NCBI RefSeq assembly: GCF_019219025.1
Contig: NZ_JAHUWN010000025.1
Location: forward strand, 1-64,000
Direction of reading: 5' to 3'
DNA: 64,000 bases
DNA from: Bacillus sp. sid0103
Lineage (GTDB): Bacteria; Bacillota; Bacilli; Bacillales_B; DSM-18226
Part shown: one piece after another, positions 16,894 to 25,645 of the stretch
Numbering within the stretch: the first letter of the stretch is position 1
How the letters are laid out: each line of letters starts with the position of its first letter
Made by a program: the position numbers and the translations under genes
The notes under the pieces: generated by a model
What the model saw: the letters and a program-made list of their open reading frames with translations, nothing else
Told to the model about the DNA's origin: nothing
The model's database searches: none

Positions 16894-18378
16894 TTATAAT
16901 TTCATTGTAATCGTCTTGGCCTCTGTGTAAAATTCAAAACTATGACGTCCACCTTCTCGGCCGATACCACTTGCCTTGGACCCTCCAAATGGCGTTCTTA
17001 AATCACGATAATACCAGCAATTGATCCAGAATAAGCCTGAATCGATTTGAGAAGCTACACGATGTGCACGCCTTAAATCATTCGACCAGACTACACCAGC
17101 CAACCCATAAATCGAATCGTTGGCGATTTGAATCGCTTCCTCTTCCGTTTTAAATGGAATGACAACTAAAACCGGTCCAAAGATTTCTTCCTGTGCGACT
17201 CTCATTTTGTTATTTACATCATAGAGCACGGTTGGTTCGTAAAAGTTTCCTTGTGATAATCCTGCCACACGCTTGCCGCCTACAGCAAGCTTCGCACCTT
17301 CAGAAATTCCAATTTGCACATAGTTATCAACTGTTTCTAGATGACCTTTGGAAATCAGTGCGCCCATATCTGTCTTTTCATCCAATGGATCGCCCACTTT
17401 GATGTTCTTTGCTGCTGTAACAAACTTTTCTAGGAATTTATCATAAACCGATTCTTGCACTAGTAATCGAGAACCAGCTAAACAGATTTCCCCTTGATTT
17501 CTAAAAATCGCTTCAATTGAACCTGCCACTGCCTCATCTAAGTCAGCATCTTCAAACACGATATTGGCTGATTTTCCACCTAATTCTAATGATACAGGAA
17601 TTAACTGGGATGCTGCGTTTCTCATAACTGTTTTTCCAGTGGAGCTCTCCCCGACAAATGAAATCCTGCGAACGTACGGATGAATGGTCATGGCCGTTCC
17701 TACTGTTCCACCCGGACCTGTTAGTATATTCAACACGCCTGGCGGTAATCCTGCTTCGTTGGCAATTTCACCTAACATGACCGCACTTAGTGGAGTATAG
17801 GAAGCAGGCTTAACGATCACCGTATTACCAGCAGCTAACGCAGCAGAGACTTTCCAAGTCATTTGCATGAATGGTAAATTCCAAGGAATGATCAAGCTTG
17901 TGACACCTGCTGGTGCATATTTGGTATAGCTCATATGCTTGGATTGTTCGTAATGCTCGTGATTAATGTATTTTGCCATTTCGGCAAAGAATCTTAAGTT
18001 TGATGCTGCACGCGGGATATCAAAATCTCTGCTTTCTCTAATGGGCTTACCCACATCTAATGTTTCAATTAGCGCTAACTCATCGACTCGTTCCATGACA
18101 AGATCTGACATTCTGCACAGGATTTTTGCTCTTTCTTCTACTGGCATTTTACTCCAAATACCACTATCATAGGTTCGCTTTGCGACCTGAATCGCTCTTT
18201 CTACATCTTGCTCACTTGCACTTGCAACCGCAGCTAATTTTTGATTCGTAGCTGGATTAATCGTGTCAAAGGTTTCTCCTGAAATAGCGCTTACATATTC
18301 TCCATTAATAAACAGCTTGGCATCGTTAATTTGAAGTTGTTTTTCTAGGACATTACTCACCGAGATCACCATCCTCAA
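16894..18378 (-). CDS. 2-Aminomuconate 6-semialdehyde dehydrogenase
   Basis: This roughly 490-residue NAD-dependent aldehyde dehydrogenase has the general-base glutamate in SLELGGKSANIVFEDADLD and the nucleophile cysteine in NQGEICLAGSR, plus the closing EEIFGPVLVV and PFGGSKASGIGREGG motifs. In this operon its substrate would be 2-aminomuconate 6-semialdehyde, made by the decarboxylase encoded two genes upstream; hydroxymuconic semialdehyde dehydrogenases are close relatives. The reading frame overlaps the end of the RidA-family gene by about 20 bases. The exact start is unsettled: TTG 18378, ATG 18372 and a GTG slightly further in are all possible. Translational coupling to the deaminase gene is likely. 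Confidence 0.88.
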   Translation of the reverse strand: MRMVISVSNVLEKQLQINDAKLFINGEYVSAISGETFDTINPATNQKLAAVASASEQDVERAIQVAKRTYDSGIWSKMPVEERAKILCRMSDLVMERVDELALIETLDVGKPIRESRDFDIPRAASNLRFFAEMAKYINHEHYEQSKHMSYTKYAPAGVTSLIIPWNLPFMQMTWKVSAALAAGNTVIVKPASYTPLSAVMLGEIANEAGLPPGVLNILTGPGGTVGTAMTIHPYVRRISFVGESSTGKTVMRNAASQLIPVSLELGGKSANIVFEDADLDEAVAGSIEAIFRNQGEICLAGSRLLVQESVYDKFLEKFVTAAKNIKVGDPLDEKTDMGALISKGHLETVDNYVQIGISEGAKLAVGGKRVAGLSQGNFYEPTVLYDVNNKMRVAQEEIFGPVLVVIPFKTEEEAIQIANDSIYGLAGVVWSNDLRRAHRVASQIDSGLFWINCWYYRDLRTPFGGSKASGIGREGGRHSFEFYTEAKTITMKL

Positions 18379-18829
18379 CTTCTACAATCATCTCAACTTC
18401 CACAGCGTTATTGTGTGGTAGCTGTGACATCCCAACAGCTGATCTTGCATGCCTTCCCTTTTCACCAAACACTTCCACCAACAAATCGGAGGATCCATTC
18501 ATTACTTTAGGATGGTCTTTAAAATCGGGCGAGCTGTTCACCATACCAAGGATTTTAACAATCCGTTTCACTTTGCTTAGGTCGCCGAGTTCATTCTTGA
18601 CTACTGCTAATAGATTAAGCATACATTGTCTTGCGGCTTGATAGCCAACTTCTATTGATACATCTTCACCAAGTTTCCCACGGTATTCATCTGTACCTTG
18701 TCCTGATGTGAAAATAAGATTCCCTGTCCGAACACAACTTACATAATTACCTGATGCGGGGCGGAGCGCTGGAAGCTTTAATCCAAGTTCCTCTAATCTC
18801 TCTTCTGGGGTGATCACCTTGTCTATCAT
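18353..18829 (-). CDS. RidA-family 2-aminomuconate deaminase
   Basis: The 158-residue protein belongs to the RidA/YjgF group, with the typical NLIFTSGQGTDEYRGKLG and RMVNSS-type KILGMVNSSPDF segments and a C-terminal HARSAVGMSQLPHNNAVEVEM block carrying the conserved arginine. It is longer than housekeeping RidA (about 125 residues), as are the 2-aminomuconate deaminases AmnD and NbaF. The expected reaction is hydrolytic deamination of 2-aminomuconate to 4-oxalocrotonate. It sits between the ACMS decarboxylase gene and the dehydrogenase gene, exactly where this step is needed. The functional call rests on family plus context. Confidence 0.87.
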   Translation of the reverse strand: MIDKVITPEERLEELGLKLPALRPASGNYVSCVRTGNLIFTSGQGTDEYRGKLGEDVSIEVGYQAARQCMLNLLAVVKNELGDLSKVKRIVKILGMVNSSPDFKDHPKVMNGSSDLLVEVFGEKGRHARSAVGMSQLPHNNAVEVEMIVEVEDGDLGE

Positions 18830-18848
18830 CTTCTCATCTCATTTCCTA

Positions 18849-19859
18849 TTAAATTAATAAATTAACCGGTAAATTTAAAAATCTAAGTGCATTTTCACCT
18901 AACATGGCCCGTTTCTGTTCTTCGCTTAGAGTTAGGGTGTCATCAATTATCTTCCCTGGTGGAGTTTCCCGAAGTAAGAATGGGTAATCCGACCCCATGA
19001 TGACTTGTTCAGCACCAAATTTTTCGACTAAGAATTTAATATTTACAGGGTTATTTACGATTGAATCATAGAAAAATTTCTTTGCATAAAAACTTGGCGG
19101 ATTCTCCGTGAGCTGCAAATGCGGCCATACATTCCAACCATGATCAAGTCTAGGAAGAATGTAAGGAAGTGACCCTCCGCCATGAGAAAAACAAATTTTT
19201 AGTCCAGGAAATTTCTCGATGACACCGCCTAGGATTAAACTTGCGGCAGCTAAGGCTGTTTCACTTGGCATTCCAACCGTATACATTAAGTTATGGGAGG
19301 AAAAACGATCCCCGCCAAGCGTTTCCCATGGATGAACAAATATTGGAACATTCCATTTCTCACACATCGCAAAGAAATCGATTAACGATGCATCGTCCAA
19401 ATTTTTGCCATTAATGTTAGTACCAATCTCAATCCCTTTTAAGCCAAGTTGATGTACACAGCGGTCTAGTTCACGAATCGCTTCTTCGACATTTTGCAGA
19501 GGAACCGTCCCTAACCCAATAAACTTGGTAGGATGCTGCGCGACTGTTTCCGCGATGAAATCATTTTGAAATCTAGCCATAGCCACCGCTTCTTCTGTAG
19601 GTGCCCAATAGGAAAACGTTACAGGAATTGGCGATAAAACTTGTATGTCTACATTTTCCCTATCCATATCGGAAATCCTTTTTTCAGGACTCCAAACTTG
19701 GTCTGTCACTTCACGGAACACCTTTCCGGATACCATGATATTAGCACCACATGAGCAAGTAGGCTTGAGAACCGGCCACTTGTCATTTTGGTACTTTTTT
19801 GCAAAATCAGGGAAATTTTCAGGGATGATATGTGTATGAAAATCTACTCGCATTTCCAT
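18849..19859 (-). CDS. 2-Amino-3-carboxymuconate 6-semialdehyde decarboxylase (ACMSD)
   Basis: The 336-residue amidohydrolase-fold protein begins with the zinc motif DFHTHIIPE (His8, His10), followed by the ACMSD-type FREV region, a third histidine in FVHPWE, FSHGGGSLPY and the zinc-ligand aspartate in MGSDYPFLLRE. The length is right for ACMSD. It decarboxylates the unstable dioxygenase product ACMS to 2-aminomuconate 6-semialdehyde, preventing its spontaneous closure to quinolinate. The start overlaps the end of the dioxygenase gene by 10-16 bases, indicating translational coupling of two enzymes whose intermediate is reactive. ATG 19853 is an alternative start. Confidence 0.93.
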   Translation of the reverse strand: MEMRVDFHTHIIPENFPDFAKKYQNDKWPVLKPTCSCGANIMVSGKVFREVTDQVWSPEKRISDMDRENVDIQVLSPIPVTFSYWAPTEEAVAMARFQNDFIAETVAQHPTKFIGLGTVPLQNVEEAIRELDRCVHQLGLKGIEIGTNINGKNLDDASLIDFFAMCEKWNVPIFVHPWETLGGDRFSSHNLMYTVGMPSETALAAASLILGGVIEKFPGLKICFSHGGGSLPYILPRLDHGWNVWPHLQLTENPPSFYAKKFFYDSIVNNPVNIKFLVEKFGAEQVIMGSDYPFLLRETPPGKIIDDTLTLSEEQKRAMLGENALRFLNLPVNLLI

Positions 19860-20383
19860 TCACTCGCTTCTTCTGGCATAATATGTCCACAGTTCTTACA
19901 AGAGCGAAGTTCTAAATTACTGTTAAATCCATTAATCGCCTCTTTTACCTGCACTTCAATATTCGTCAATTGGACGGTAACGCGATGCATTTCATGATCA
20001 CATTCATCACAGAACCAAACAAAATCCTCTAATTCACCTTCAGCTCTGTCACGTTCAATGACGATTCCGATTGTATCAGCGACCCGATGTGGTGAGTGAG
20101 GTACGTTTGGAGGGAGATGAAATACTTCCCCTTCTTTCACCGTAATTACTTCTCTTTTACCGTTCGCATTAATAATTTCAACGTAGCAATCGCCTTTTAA
20201 TTGATAAAAAATCTCTTCTGATGGATCAACATGGAAATCACGGCGTTTGTTTGGACCTCCGAGGACCATAAACATTAGTTCTGAATCCTTCCAAACTACT
20301 TTATTATTTACCGGTGGCTTAAGTAATTCCTTATTTTCTTCAATAAATCCCCATAGATTAATCGGTTTTAAAGAGTTTGTCAT
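19844..20383 (-). CDS. 3-Hydroxyanthranilate 3,4-dioxygenase
   Basis: The 179-residue cupin opens the ring of 3-hydroxyanthranilate to ACMS. The iron ligands are His51, Glu57 and His96 (FHVDPSEEIFYQ and PPNVPHSPHR). The C-terminal part carries two CxxC pairs, FCDEC (125/128) and CKNC (162/165), forming the second rubredoxin-like iron site typical of bacterial NbaC-type enzymes. It starts with ATG 20383 and overlaps the ACMSD gene downstream. It receives substrate from the anthranilate 3-hydroxylase encoded at 21604. All key residues are intact, so the call is firm. Confidence 0.95.
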   Translation of the reverse strand: MTNSLKPINLWGFIEENKELLKPPVNNKVVWKDSELMFMVLGGPNKRRDFHVDPSEEIFYQLKGDCYVEIINANGKREVITVKEGEVFHLPPNVPHSPHRVADTIGIVIERDRAEGELEDFVWFCDECDHEMHRVTVQLTNIEVQVKEAINGFNSNLELRSCKNCGHIMPEEASEWKCE

Positions 20384-20421
20384 AGCAATCTTCTCCTCTC
20401 AAATTTTAATACAAAAGCTTA

Positions 20422-20985
20422 TCAATTTACAGTTGCGAATTTTTCTTCTGATGATTTTAATGCCTCCTGCATGAAGACCACTTCATTTGCTAACGCAGTA
20501 ATTCTTGTAAGAACCTCAGCATCGATGATTTCATTTTCTTCATCAAAATGATCGTTATTGACATAGACATAACCTGGTGCCACAAAGGCTCGGAAAAATC
20601 CTGCGATCGGCTTCAATTGGTTTTCGATAACAAGGTAATGCTGATATGTACCGCCTGTTGCAATAAAACCGATTACTTTGTTGCGAATATCCTTTGGATT
20701 GATTAAATCAAACAAATTTTTGAGCGGGCCTGATAAAGATCCTTGGAATATCGGTGTTCCGATAATATAGAAGTCAGCAGAATTAACAATATCTAGAACT
20801 TTTTTCGTGTCACCTGTATAGTTTGAAGGATTTCGTCCATCACAGAACTGCACATCATAATCTCTTAAATCAAGCAATTCTACTTCAACGTTAGGATGAT
20901 GTTTCTTTACTTCCTCTAATACCTTTTGAACAACAATACTTGTTCTTGCTCCAATGATGGTGCCTGATATTCCTAATAACTTCAT
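20422..20985 (-). CDS. NAD(P)H-dependent FMN reductase, probable anthranilate hydroxylase reductase
   Basis: The 187-residue flavodoxin-like protein is an SsuE/MsuE-type reductase, with the phosphate loop GISGTIIGARTS near the start and the flavin-contact segment GTPIFQGSLSGPLKNLFDLI (about 78-97). It would supply reduced flavin to the HpaB-type oxygenase two genes upstream. The order oxygenase, FAD synthetase-like, reductase matches, as I recall it, the anthranilate 3-monooxygenase cluster of Geobacillus thermodenitrificans NG80-2. It lies 61 bases downstream of the FAD synthetase-like gene. Confidence 0.88.
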   Translation of the reverse strand: MKLLGISGTIIGARTSIVVQKVLEEVKKHHPNVEVELLDLRDYDVQFCDGRNPSNYTGDTKKVLDIVNSADFYIIGTPIFQGSLSGPLKNLFDLINPKDIRNKVIGFIATGGTYQHYLVIENQLKPIAGFFRAFVAPGYVYVNNDHFDEENEIIDAEVLTRITALANEVVFMQEALKSSEEKFATVN

Positions 20986-21046
20986 AGTGTTAACTCCCTT
21001 CTATTGATGTGTGGATATCATGTAGTCTCAATCTCTTTACTTCCAT

Positions 21047-21571
21047 TTACAGTCCTAATAACGAATGGGACTGCTGGAAATCTCCATCTGAAATTAACTG
21101 ACGGATTCTGGTCGATGAAATAAGTTTTCCGCTTTTACAATACACAGGTGGAGTGATATTGATATGAAAATACTTTTCTAAAAGATTCACATCGCCTTCT
21201 CTATTTTTTCCAAAATGAAAATCAGCACCCACTGTAACCTCTAACGGGTTTAACTTAGATAATTCACAGATAAAATCTTCAGGAGGCCGAGTCGCATACC
21301 ATTCATCAAAGCTGGCAACAATAATATAATCAACACCTAACTTCGCTATCCTGCTAACCTTTTCCTGAATTGGTGTCAAAATTTGAACGCCCTTAAAAAA
21401 ATTTCGAGGAGGCGGGTCGAAAGTATAGACAACGCTAGGAACCTGAGAAACCCGACTCTTTTCCACAGCTTGTTTAATCACGGCTTGATGTCCTTTATGG
21501 ACACCATCAAATGCACCTATCGCAATCACAGAACCTGCTAGTGTCAGAACTCCATCTTTTAGCGTTTGCAT
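21047..21571 (-). CDS. RibF-like FAD synthetase domain protein (no kinase domain)
   Basis: At 174 residues it corresponds only to the nucleotidyltransferase half of bifunctional RibF. It has IGAFDGVHKGHQAVI (HxGH-type motif, about 17-31), TFDPPPRNFF, VGADFHFGKNREG and ISSTRIRQLISDGD. The riboflavin kinase domain is entirely absent, and the frame ends cleanly, so this is a dedicated short form rather than a fragment. It would adenylate FMN to FAD, providing the cofactor for the hydroxylase encoded 33 bases upstream. A cofactor-making gene inside a catabolic operon is unusual but has a precedent in the Geobacillus anthranilate cluster. Confidence 0.85.
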   Translation of the reverse strand: MQTLKDGVLTLAGSVIAIGAFDGVHKGHQAVIKQAVEKSRVSQVPSVVYTFDPPPRNFFKGVQILTPIQEKVSRIAKLGVDYIIVASFDEWYATRPPEDFICELSKLNPLEVTVGADFHFGKNREGDVNLLEKYFHINITPPVYCKSGKLISSTRIRQLISDGDFQQSHSLLGL

Positions 21572-21603
21572 CGTTCACACCTCCTCATACTATTGATTAA
21601 TGT

Positions 21604-23082
21604 TTATAAGCTAGTAACTTCATTTTTTCGATTAAATATTTTCATTGCTTCATCAGCCAGCTCAAAGGAATTATTCCTTTTGTGATTGTTATAGAAAATC
21701 GCTCTTTTACGAATTGGATCTCCAGTATAATAACGTTCATATTGAAGAACCCTTTGTCCGAATGCCTCACCACATAAATCCCATGCTAATTTAAAGAGGT
21801 GAACACGCTCTTCTGCTGAAACGCCCTCTCTTCCAAGATAATACTTCTCTAAATCCTCTCTTAATTCAGGATTCTCGAAATCGGCATCAGTCGGAGACAT
21901 TAATAGTCCACCTGCACCAATAATTTGCATCACCTCAATCGCACGTGGGTACATTTTTGGGAGCAATCCTCTAATTGTTTCAAGTGGTGCATAAGCTGGC
22001 ATCGCTTCACCAGTAGCAGTTACTTCATGTTCATACTCAGAAATTCGGAGCAATGCCCTAATCGATTCAACCGATTGGATTAATTCTCCTAAATCATTTT
22101 GTACATTTAAGTATCCATCCACACCGATGGAGTCGGCGATTTTACAAGCCACTTCGGTTGCAAATTGTAATTTAATTAACCCTCTTACACCAGACTGGTG
22201 GGCTGGCTGCTGAGCGATTCCTGTTTTCGGATATAGTAAATTGGCAGCTTCTACATTGTTATAAAGGAATACACGATCCCAAGGCACTAAAACATCATTA
22301 AATACTAGGACCGCATCCATTTCTTCAAATCTTGATGCTAATGGGTGGTCATAAACAGAACGCTTTCCATCCTGCATCGCTTCACGACAGATAATGCGAA
22401 GACCTGGCGTATCCAGTGGAAGTGCAAACGCAAGTGCATAACGTTCATCACCAGGCTTAAAACCAGGAAAAGAATAAACAATCACTTCGTCCGTGATCGG
22501 TGCAAGGGTAGCTAGCATTTTAGCCCCTCTTACAATTAAGCCATCAGGTGTTTCTTTAACCGCACCTAAATGGGTAAACATATCTTGTTGTTCGTGTGAA
22601 GATTTACTGCGGTCATTTTGCGGATTGATGATGGCATGAGTTAAAAATAAGTCGTTATCACGGATATGCTTAAAATAGGAGCGAATGTTTTTTCCCCATT
22701 CAGGATTGTATTTATCCAAAAACTCGGAATTGCTCGCCATCGAAGTTACGACGACATTTAAGAAATCAGGAGTCCTGCCCATTAAACCAAATGTCGCTTT
22801 AGCAAATTCTTCAAACGTTCTTCTCCGTGCTTGTAGATCCTGATAGCTTTTTGGAACCAAGAATGCATTCGAAATTCTTTGTCCCGTTTCTTCACAAATA
22901 TGAGTTATGTCCTCTTGATACTTGGAGTCATGCTGCATATCATATAGCTTTGCAATTTGAAGAATGGGCTGATGAAAAACAGGCTCTTCAAAGATATTTT
23001 TCACTTTTTTTCCTGATAACCAAACTTCTGGTGTTCGGGATTTTAACGCCTCGATATATTGTGCTCCTGTACGAATTCCCAT
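21604..23082 (-). CDS. Anthranilate 3-monooxygenase, oxygenase component (HpaB family)
   Basis: The 492-residue protein belongs to the HpaB family of reduced-flavin-dependent aromatic hydroxylases. Recognisable are the N-terminal [18 protein letters not shown] segment, the central [13 protein letters not shown] and [10 protein letters not shown] strands, the [12 protein letters not shown] motif and the C-terminal helical region. The HpaB family mostly hydroxylates 4-hydroxyphenylacetate or phenols. Here the following genes encode a private FAD/FMN supply and then 3-hydroxyanthranilate ring cleavage, so ortho-hydroxylation of anthranilate is the consistent role. It opens the operon, with AAGGAGG before ATG 23082 and a promoter with a Crp/Fnr-like site upstream. 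Confidence 0.88.
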   Translation of the reverse strand: MGIRTGAQYIEALKSRTPEVWLSGKKVKNIFEEPVFHQPILQIAKLYDMQHDSKYQEDITHICEETGQRISNAFLVPKSYQDLQARRRTFEEFAKATFGLMGRTPDFLNVVVTSMASNSEFLDKYNPEWGKNIRSYFKHIRDNDLFLTHAIINPQNDRSKSSHEQQDMFTHLGAVKETPDGLIVRGAKMLATLAPITDEVIVYSFPGFKPGDERYALAFALPLDTPGLRIICREAMQDGKRSVYDHPLASRFEEMDAVLVFNDVLVPWDRVFLYNNVEAANLLYPKTGIAQQPAHQSGVRGLIKLQFATEVACKIADSIGVDGYLNVQNDLGELIQSVESIRALLRISEYEHEVTATGEAMPAYAPLETIRGLLPKMYPRAIEVMQIIGAGGLLMSPTDADFENPELREDLEKYYLGREGVSAEERVHLFKLAWDLCGEAFGQRVLQYERYYTGDPIRKRAIFYNNHKRNNSFELADEAMKIFNRKNEVTSL

Positions 23083-23111
23083 AAAACATCCTCCTTTTAA
23101 TTCATATTTTC

Positions 23112-23154
23112 ATTATAGAATTGATTTTTTTGAGTCATTGTAGTCTGATTAACA
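23112..23154 (-). promoter_or_regulatory. Promoter of the anthranilate operon with a Crp/Fnr-like site near -41.5
   Basis: On the minus strand a consensus TATAAT (23117-23112) has no good -35 hexamer at 17 bases (CAATGA). The palindrome-like TGTAGTCTGATTAACA (23139-23154, one mismatch to TGTNA-N6-TNACA) is centred 32 bases from the -10, i.e. about -41.5 from the expected start. This is the class II activator geometry of Crp/Fnr proteins. Confidence 0.6.
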
Positions 23155-23195
23155 TTTTTTCTAAAAAGTTATACTTTTCACTTTTTTCTAATAAT

Positions 23196-23235
23196 AAAAA
23201 GCATCTCTCCATTTGAAATGGACTGAGATGCTTTT
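23196..23235 (-). terminator. Intrinsic terminator of the AAHS transporter gene
   Basis: AAAAGCATCTC pairs with GAGATGCTTTT, with a T-rich minus-strand tail (TTTTTATTATT). It insulates the transporter gene from the anthranilate operon promoter downstream. Confidence 0.85.
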
Positions 23236-23261
23236 CAACTTCATTTATTAATTAAGAGTTA

Positions 23262-24620
23262 TTAGATCTTCATATCCCCTCTTTTAGGAATAAATAGGAT
23301 GGTGATGGATGCTAACACACCTGCAACGGAAAACAGATAAAAATTGAGTGAGAAATCGAAATTTGAGCTCATAAAAAACCCAATTAGTATCGGTCCTGAA
23401 ATGGCTCCAATCCTGCCAAATCCAAGCGCCCAGCCTAATGCAGTGGCCCGGTTTTCTGCTTCAAAATATTTGGAAATATAGGCATTTAGAATAAGAGTTG
23501 TCCCAATCGTTCCAAAACCTGCAACTCCCACTAAGCAATAAACTAGTAACATAGATGTTTTAATGCTTAATAGAGCTATGGAGACTCCTGCTAAGAAATA
23601 GGAAATACTAATGATTTTTTTAGATCCCCAGCTGTCTGCAGCAGTACCCGCTATTAAAGCACCAATCGCTGCTGATAGATTGAGCATCAGTAAAAATCCT
23701 AAGCTTGGTCCAAGTGGATATCCAGCCTCTCTCATCATTTTCGGAAGCCATGTACTCAACCCATAAATCATAAGCAGACCCAAAAAGAAGGTGACCCAAA
23801 AAAACATGGTTGCTCGAATATTCTTCCGTGCAAAAAGACTTGCGATTGCTGCAAATTTGTTCGGTGAGCCTATAATCTCATCCTTCATATTGCTTTGGAC
23901 AAAGTCATTGGGAAGCTGATATTTTTGAGCGATACTTTTAGCTACAGCAACTTTTTTCTTTGCGATTAGGAAACTAATTGACTCAGGAAGAAATTTAATA
24001 ATAAACGGAATGACTAAAAGTGGTGTGACACCGATCCAAAACATTAATCTCCATCCATGTTCTTCAATAAAAAACATGGAAAATAATGCACCAAGGACTC
24101 CCCCAATTGGATATCCTGTATACATAATCGCGTACAATTTTGAGCGATGTTGTGCAGGAGAATACTCAATTGTTAATGCGGATGCTGTAGGTATTACCCC
24201 ACCTAGTCCAAGACCGCCAATAAACCGAAATAATCCAAACATCTCAGGCGATGTAGATAGGGCAACTAGGCACATCGATAAGGAAAATAAAATGATACAA
24301 AAGATCAATGTCTTCTTTCGGCCGATCATATCAGTAATTGTCCCTACACAAATTGCCCCAATCAACATCCCAATGAGAGCATAACTACCGATAGCCCCTG
24401 CCTGTGCAGGTGTCATACTCCAATCTTTGTATTCCATTAATGATGGTAAAACGGCACCATAAATTCCTAAATCATATCCATCTGCTAACATTGCAAACCA
24501 GCACAACACAACAACAAGCAACGTAGCTTTAGGCATACTCTTCAATGAAAGATTAGTAGCGTTTAGATTGTTCTTTTGAGATAAATCTTGAGGTACTACT
24601 GATTGTACTTCCCGGTTCAT
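23262..24620 (-). CDS. AAHS-family aromatic acid/H+ symporter (anthranilate uptake candidate)
   Basis: The 452-residue protein is a 12-helix major facilitator of the aromatic acid:H+ symporter group (BenK/PcaK type). The first helix has the substrate-binding DGYDLGIYGAVLPSLM motif, loop 2-3 has GTITDMIGRKKTL, and helix 4 has FRFIGGLGLGGVIPTASALT. A roughly 25-residue polar N-terminal leader precedes helix 1. ATG 24620 follows GGGGATGG. It is transcribed away from the two Crp/Fnr regulator genes and towards the anthranilate operon but ends at its own terminator. The position suggests uptake of anthranilate or a related acid. Confidence 0.9.
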   Translation of the reverse strand: MNREVQSVVPQDLSQKNNLNATNLSLKSMPKATLLVVVLCWFAMLADGYDLGIYGAVLPSLMEYKDWSMTPAQAGAIGSYALIGMLIGAICVGTITDMIGRKKTLIFCIILFSLSMCLVALSTSPEMFGLFRFIGGLGLGGVIPTASALTIEYSPAQHRSKLYAIMYTGYPIGGVLGALFSMFFIEEHGWRLMFWIGVTPLLVIPFIIKFLPESISFLIAKKKVAVAKSIAQKYQLPNDFVQSNMKDEIIGSPNKFAAIASLFARKNIRATMFFWVTFFLGLLMIYGLSTWLPKMMREAGYPLGPSLGFLLMLNLSAAIGALIAGTAADSWGSKKIISISYFLAGVSIALLSIKTSMLLVYCLVGVAGFGTIGTTLILNAYISKYFEAENRATALGWALGFGRIGAISGPILIGFFMSSNFDFSLNFYLFSVAGVLASITILFIPKRGDMKI

Positions 24621-24851
24621 CCAACCATCCCCTTTTATAATTTGCTCCTATCGTCTCTATTGTTATGTCCCAGGTGCAAACTCTCTTTAGCCCTCCTTTT
24701 TTATCTTCTAACCATATTGTTTCTCCCATTTTTTGACTCCTTAGAGTTAAAACTATATCGTTTATCAAATTGGGTAAAAACATGGTTTTGACTGAAAATT
24801 TAAAATCCAGCCACCCAATGTTGATTTTATATCTTGAATCTTTTACACTAT

Positions 24852-24867
24852 TGTTAAGTAGTTAACA
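24852..24867. promoter_or_regulatory. Perfect Crp/Fnr-type palindrome between divergent genes
   Basis: TGTTAAGTAGTTAACA is TGTTA-N6-TAACA with exact symmetry. On the plus strand TCTAAT (24889-24894) is centred 32 bases away; on the minus strand TATAAA (24831-24826) is centred 31 bases away. One site therefore sits near -41.5 for the regulator genes and near -40.5 for the transporter. This suggests autoregulation and activation from a single operator. Confidence 0.6.
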
Positions 24868-24894
24868 TAAATAAACTTTTTTCTTACATCTAAT

Positions 24895-24908
24895 TGTAAG
24901 CGCTAACA
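24895..24908. promoter_or_regulatory. CcpA cre site at the start of the regulator transcript
   Basis: TGTAAGCGCTAACA matches the consensus TGWAARCGYTWNCW at every position. It directly follows the predicted -10 hexamer of the Crp/Fnr gene pair, so bound CcpA would cover the start site. The rest of the 24621-25006 gap holds only the operator and these promoters. Confidence 0.7.
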
Positions 24909-25006
24909 AATAATTACAACAGGGTCATCAGATTTGTTTAATTTACATATTTCTCAGATTTAAATTTTTATAGATTATTTTTTAAAAATTTCACTTAGGA
25001 GTTGAT

Positions 25007-25645
25007 TTGGTGGCAATCTTGTTTGACAGTGATCTTAATTGGGAATCTTGTTTACAGTTTGGTACTAGACAATTTTTCAAGGAGAAAGCTTGTATTTACC
25101 AGCAAGGGAGTCTAGGAGATGGATTTTACTATATCCAAAAGGGGTTAATTAAAGTGACCACTACAACTCCGATTGGAAAAGAGCGTTTGTTAAACATCGC
25201 CATCCCCGGGCAACTATTAGGAGTTCAAGCGATGGATCGACAGCCCCATTTTACGACGGCCACAGCGGTTAATGACTCAATTCTCTATTATTTCTCCTGT
25301 GAACATTTTCAAAAATTAATTAAGAATCAGCCTTCTATCCTTAACATTTTTATCAAAACCGTCATACATAAAATGCACATCCTAGCTGATAAAATATATT
25401 TGGACTCTCTCTTACCAGATCAACAATTGGCAGTGATTCTACTAAATATTTGTTACGAATTTAAGAATTATGAAGTTCCGCTCACACAACAAGACCTTAC
25501 AAAATGCACTGGCTTAACGAGAATAACGTTATATAAGATTTTAAAACAATGGAAAGAAGAAGAAATCATTGAGATCCATGGGAAAAAAATTTTAATAAAG
25601 AAACCGGACGAATTAAAAAGGATTCTTGGTAAGGTGTTGACATGA
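25007..25645 (+). CDS. Crp/Fnr-family regulator 1
   Basis: This protein has about 212 residues. An N-terminal cyclic-nucleotide-binding-type beta barrel (about 20-120) contains IYQQGSLGDGFYYIQKGLIKV. A dimer helix and a C-terminal HTH_Crp domain (about 150-205) follow, with recognition helix TGLTRITLYKILKQW. Five or six cysteines are scattered (for example ESC, KAC, FSC, NIC, TKC) but not in the classic Fnr iron-sulfur spacing. Usual cAMP contacts are not evident, so the effector is unknown. It starts at TTG 25007 or GTG 25010 after AGGAG. Its stop overlaps the next gene by four bases (ATGA). The promoter carries a TGTTA-N6-TAACA palindrome and a cre site. Confidence 0.88.
   Translation: MVAILFDSDLNWESCLQFGTRQFFKEKACIYQQGSLGDGFYYIQKGLIKVTTTTPIGKERLLNIAIPGQLLGVQAMDRQPHFTTATAVNDSILYYFSCEHFQKLIKNQPSILNIFIKTVIHKMHILADKIYLDSLLPDQQLAVILLNICYEFKNYEVPLTQQDLTKCTGLTRITLYKILKQWKEEEIIEIHGKKILIKKPDELKRILGKVLT

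Noticed and set aside
24553..24783. 76-residue minus-strand reading frame overlapping the AAHS transporter start
   Set aside because: It runs through the transporter's ribosome site and first codons in another frame and has no site of its own.
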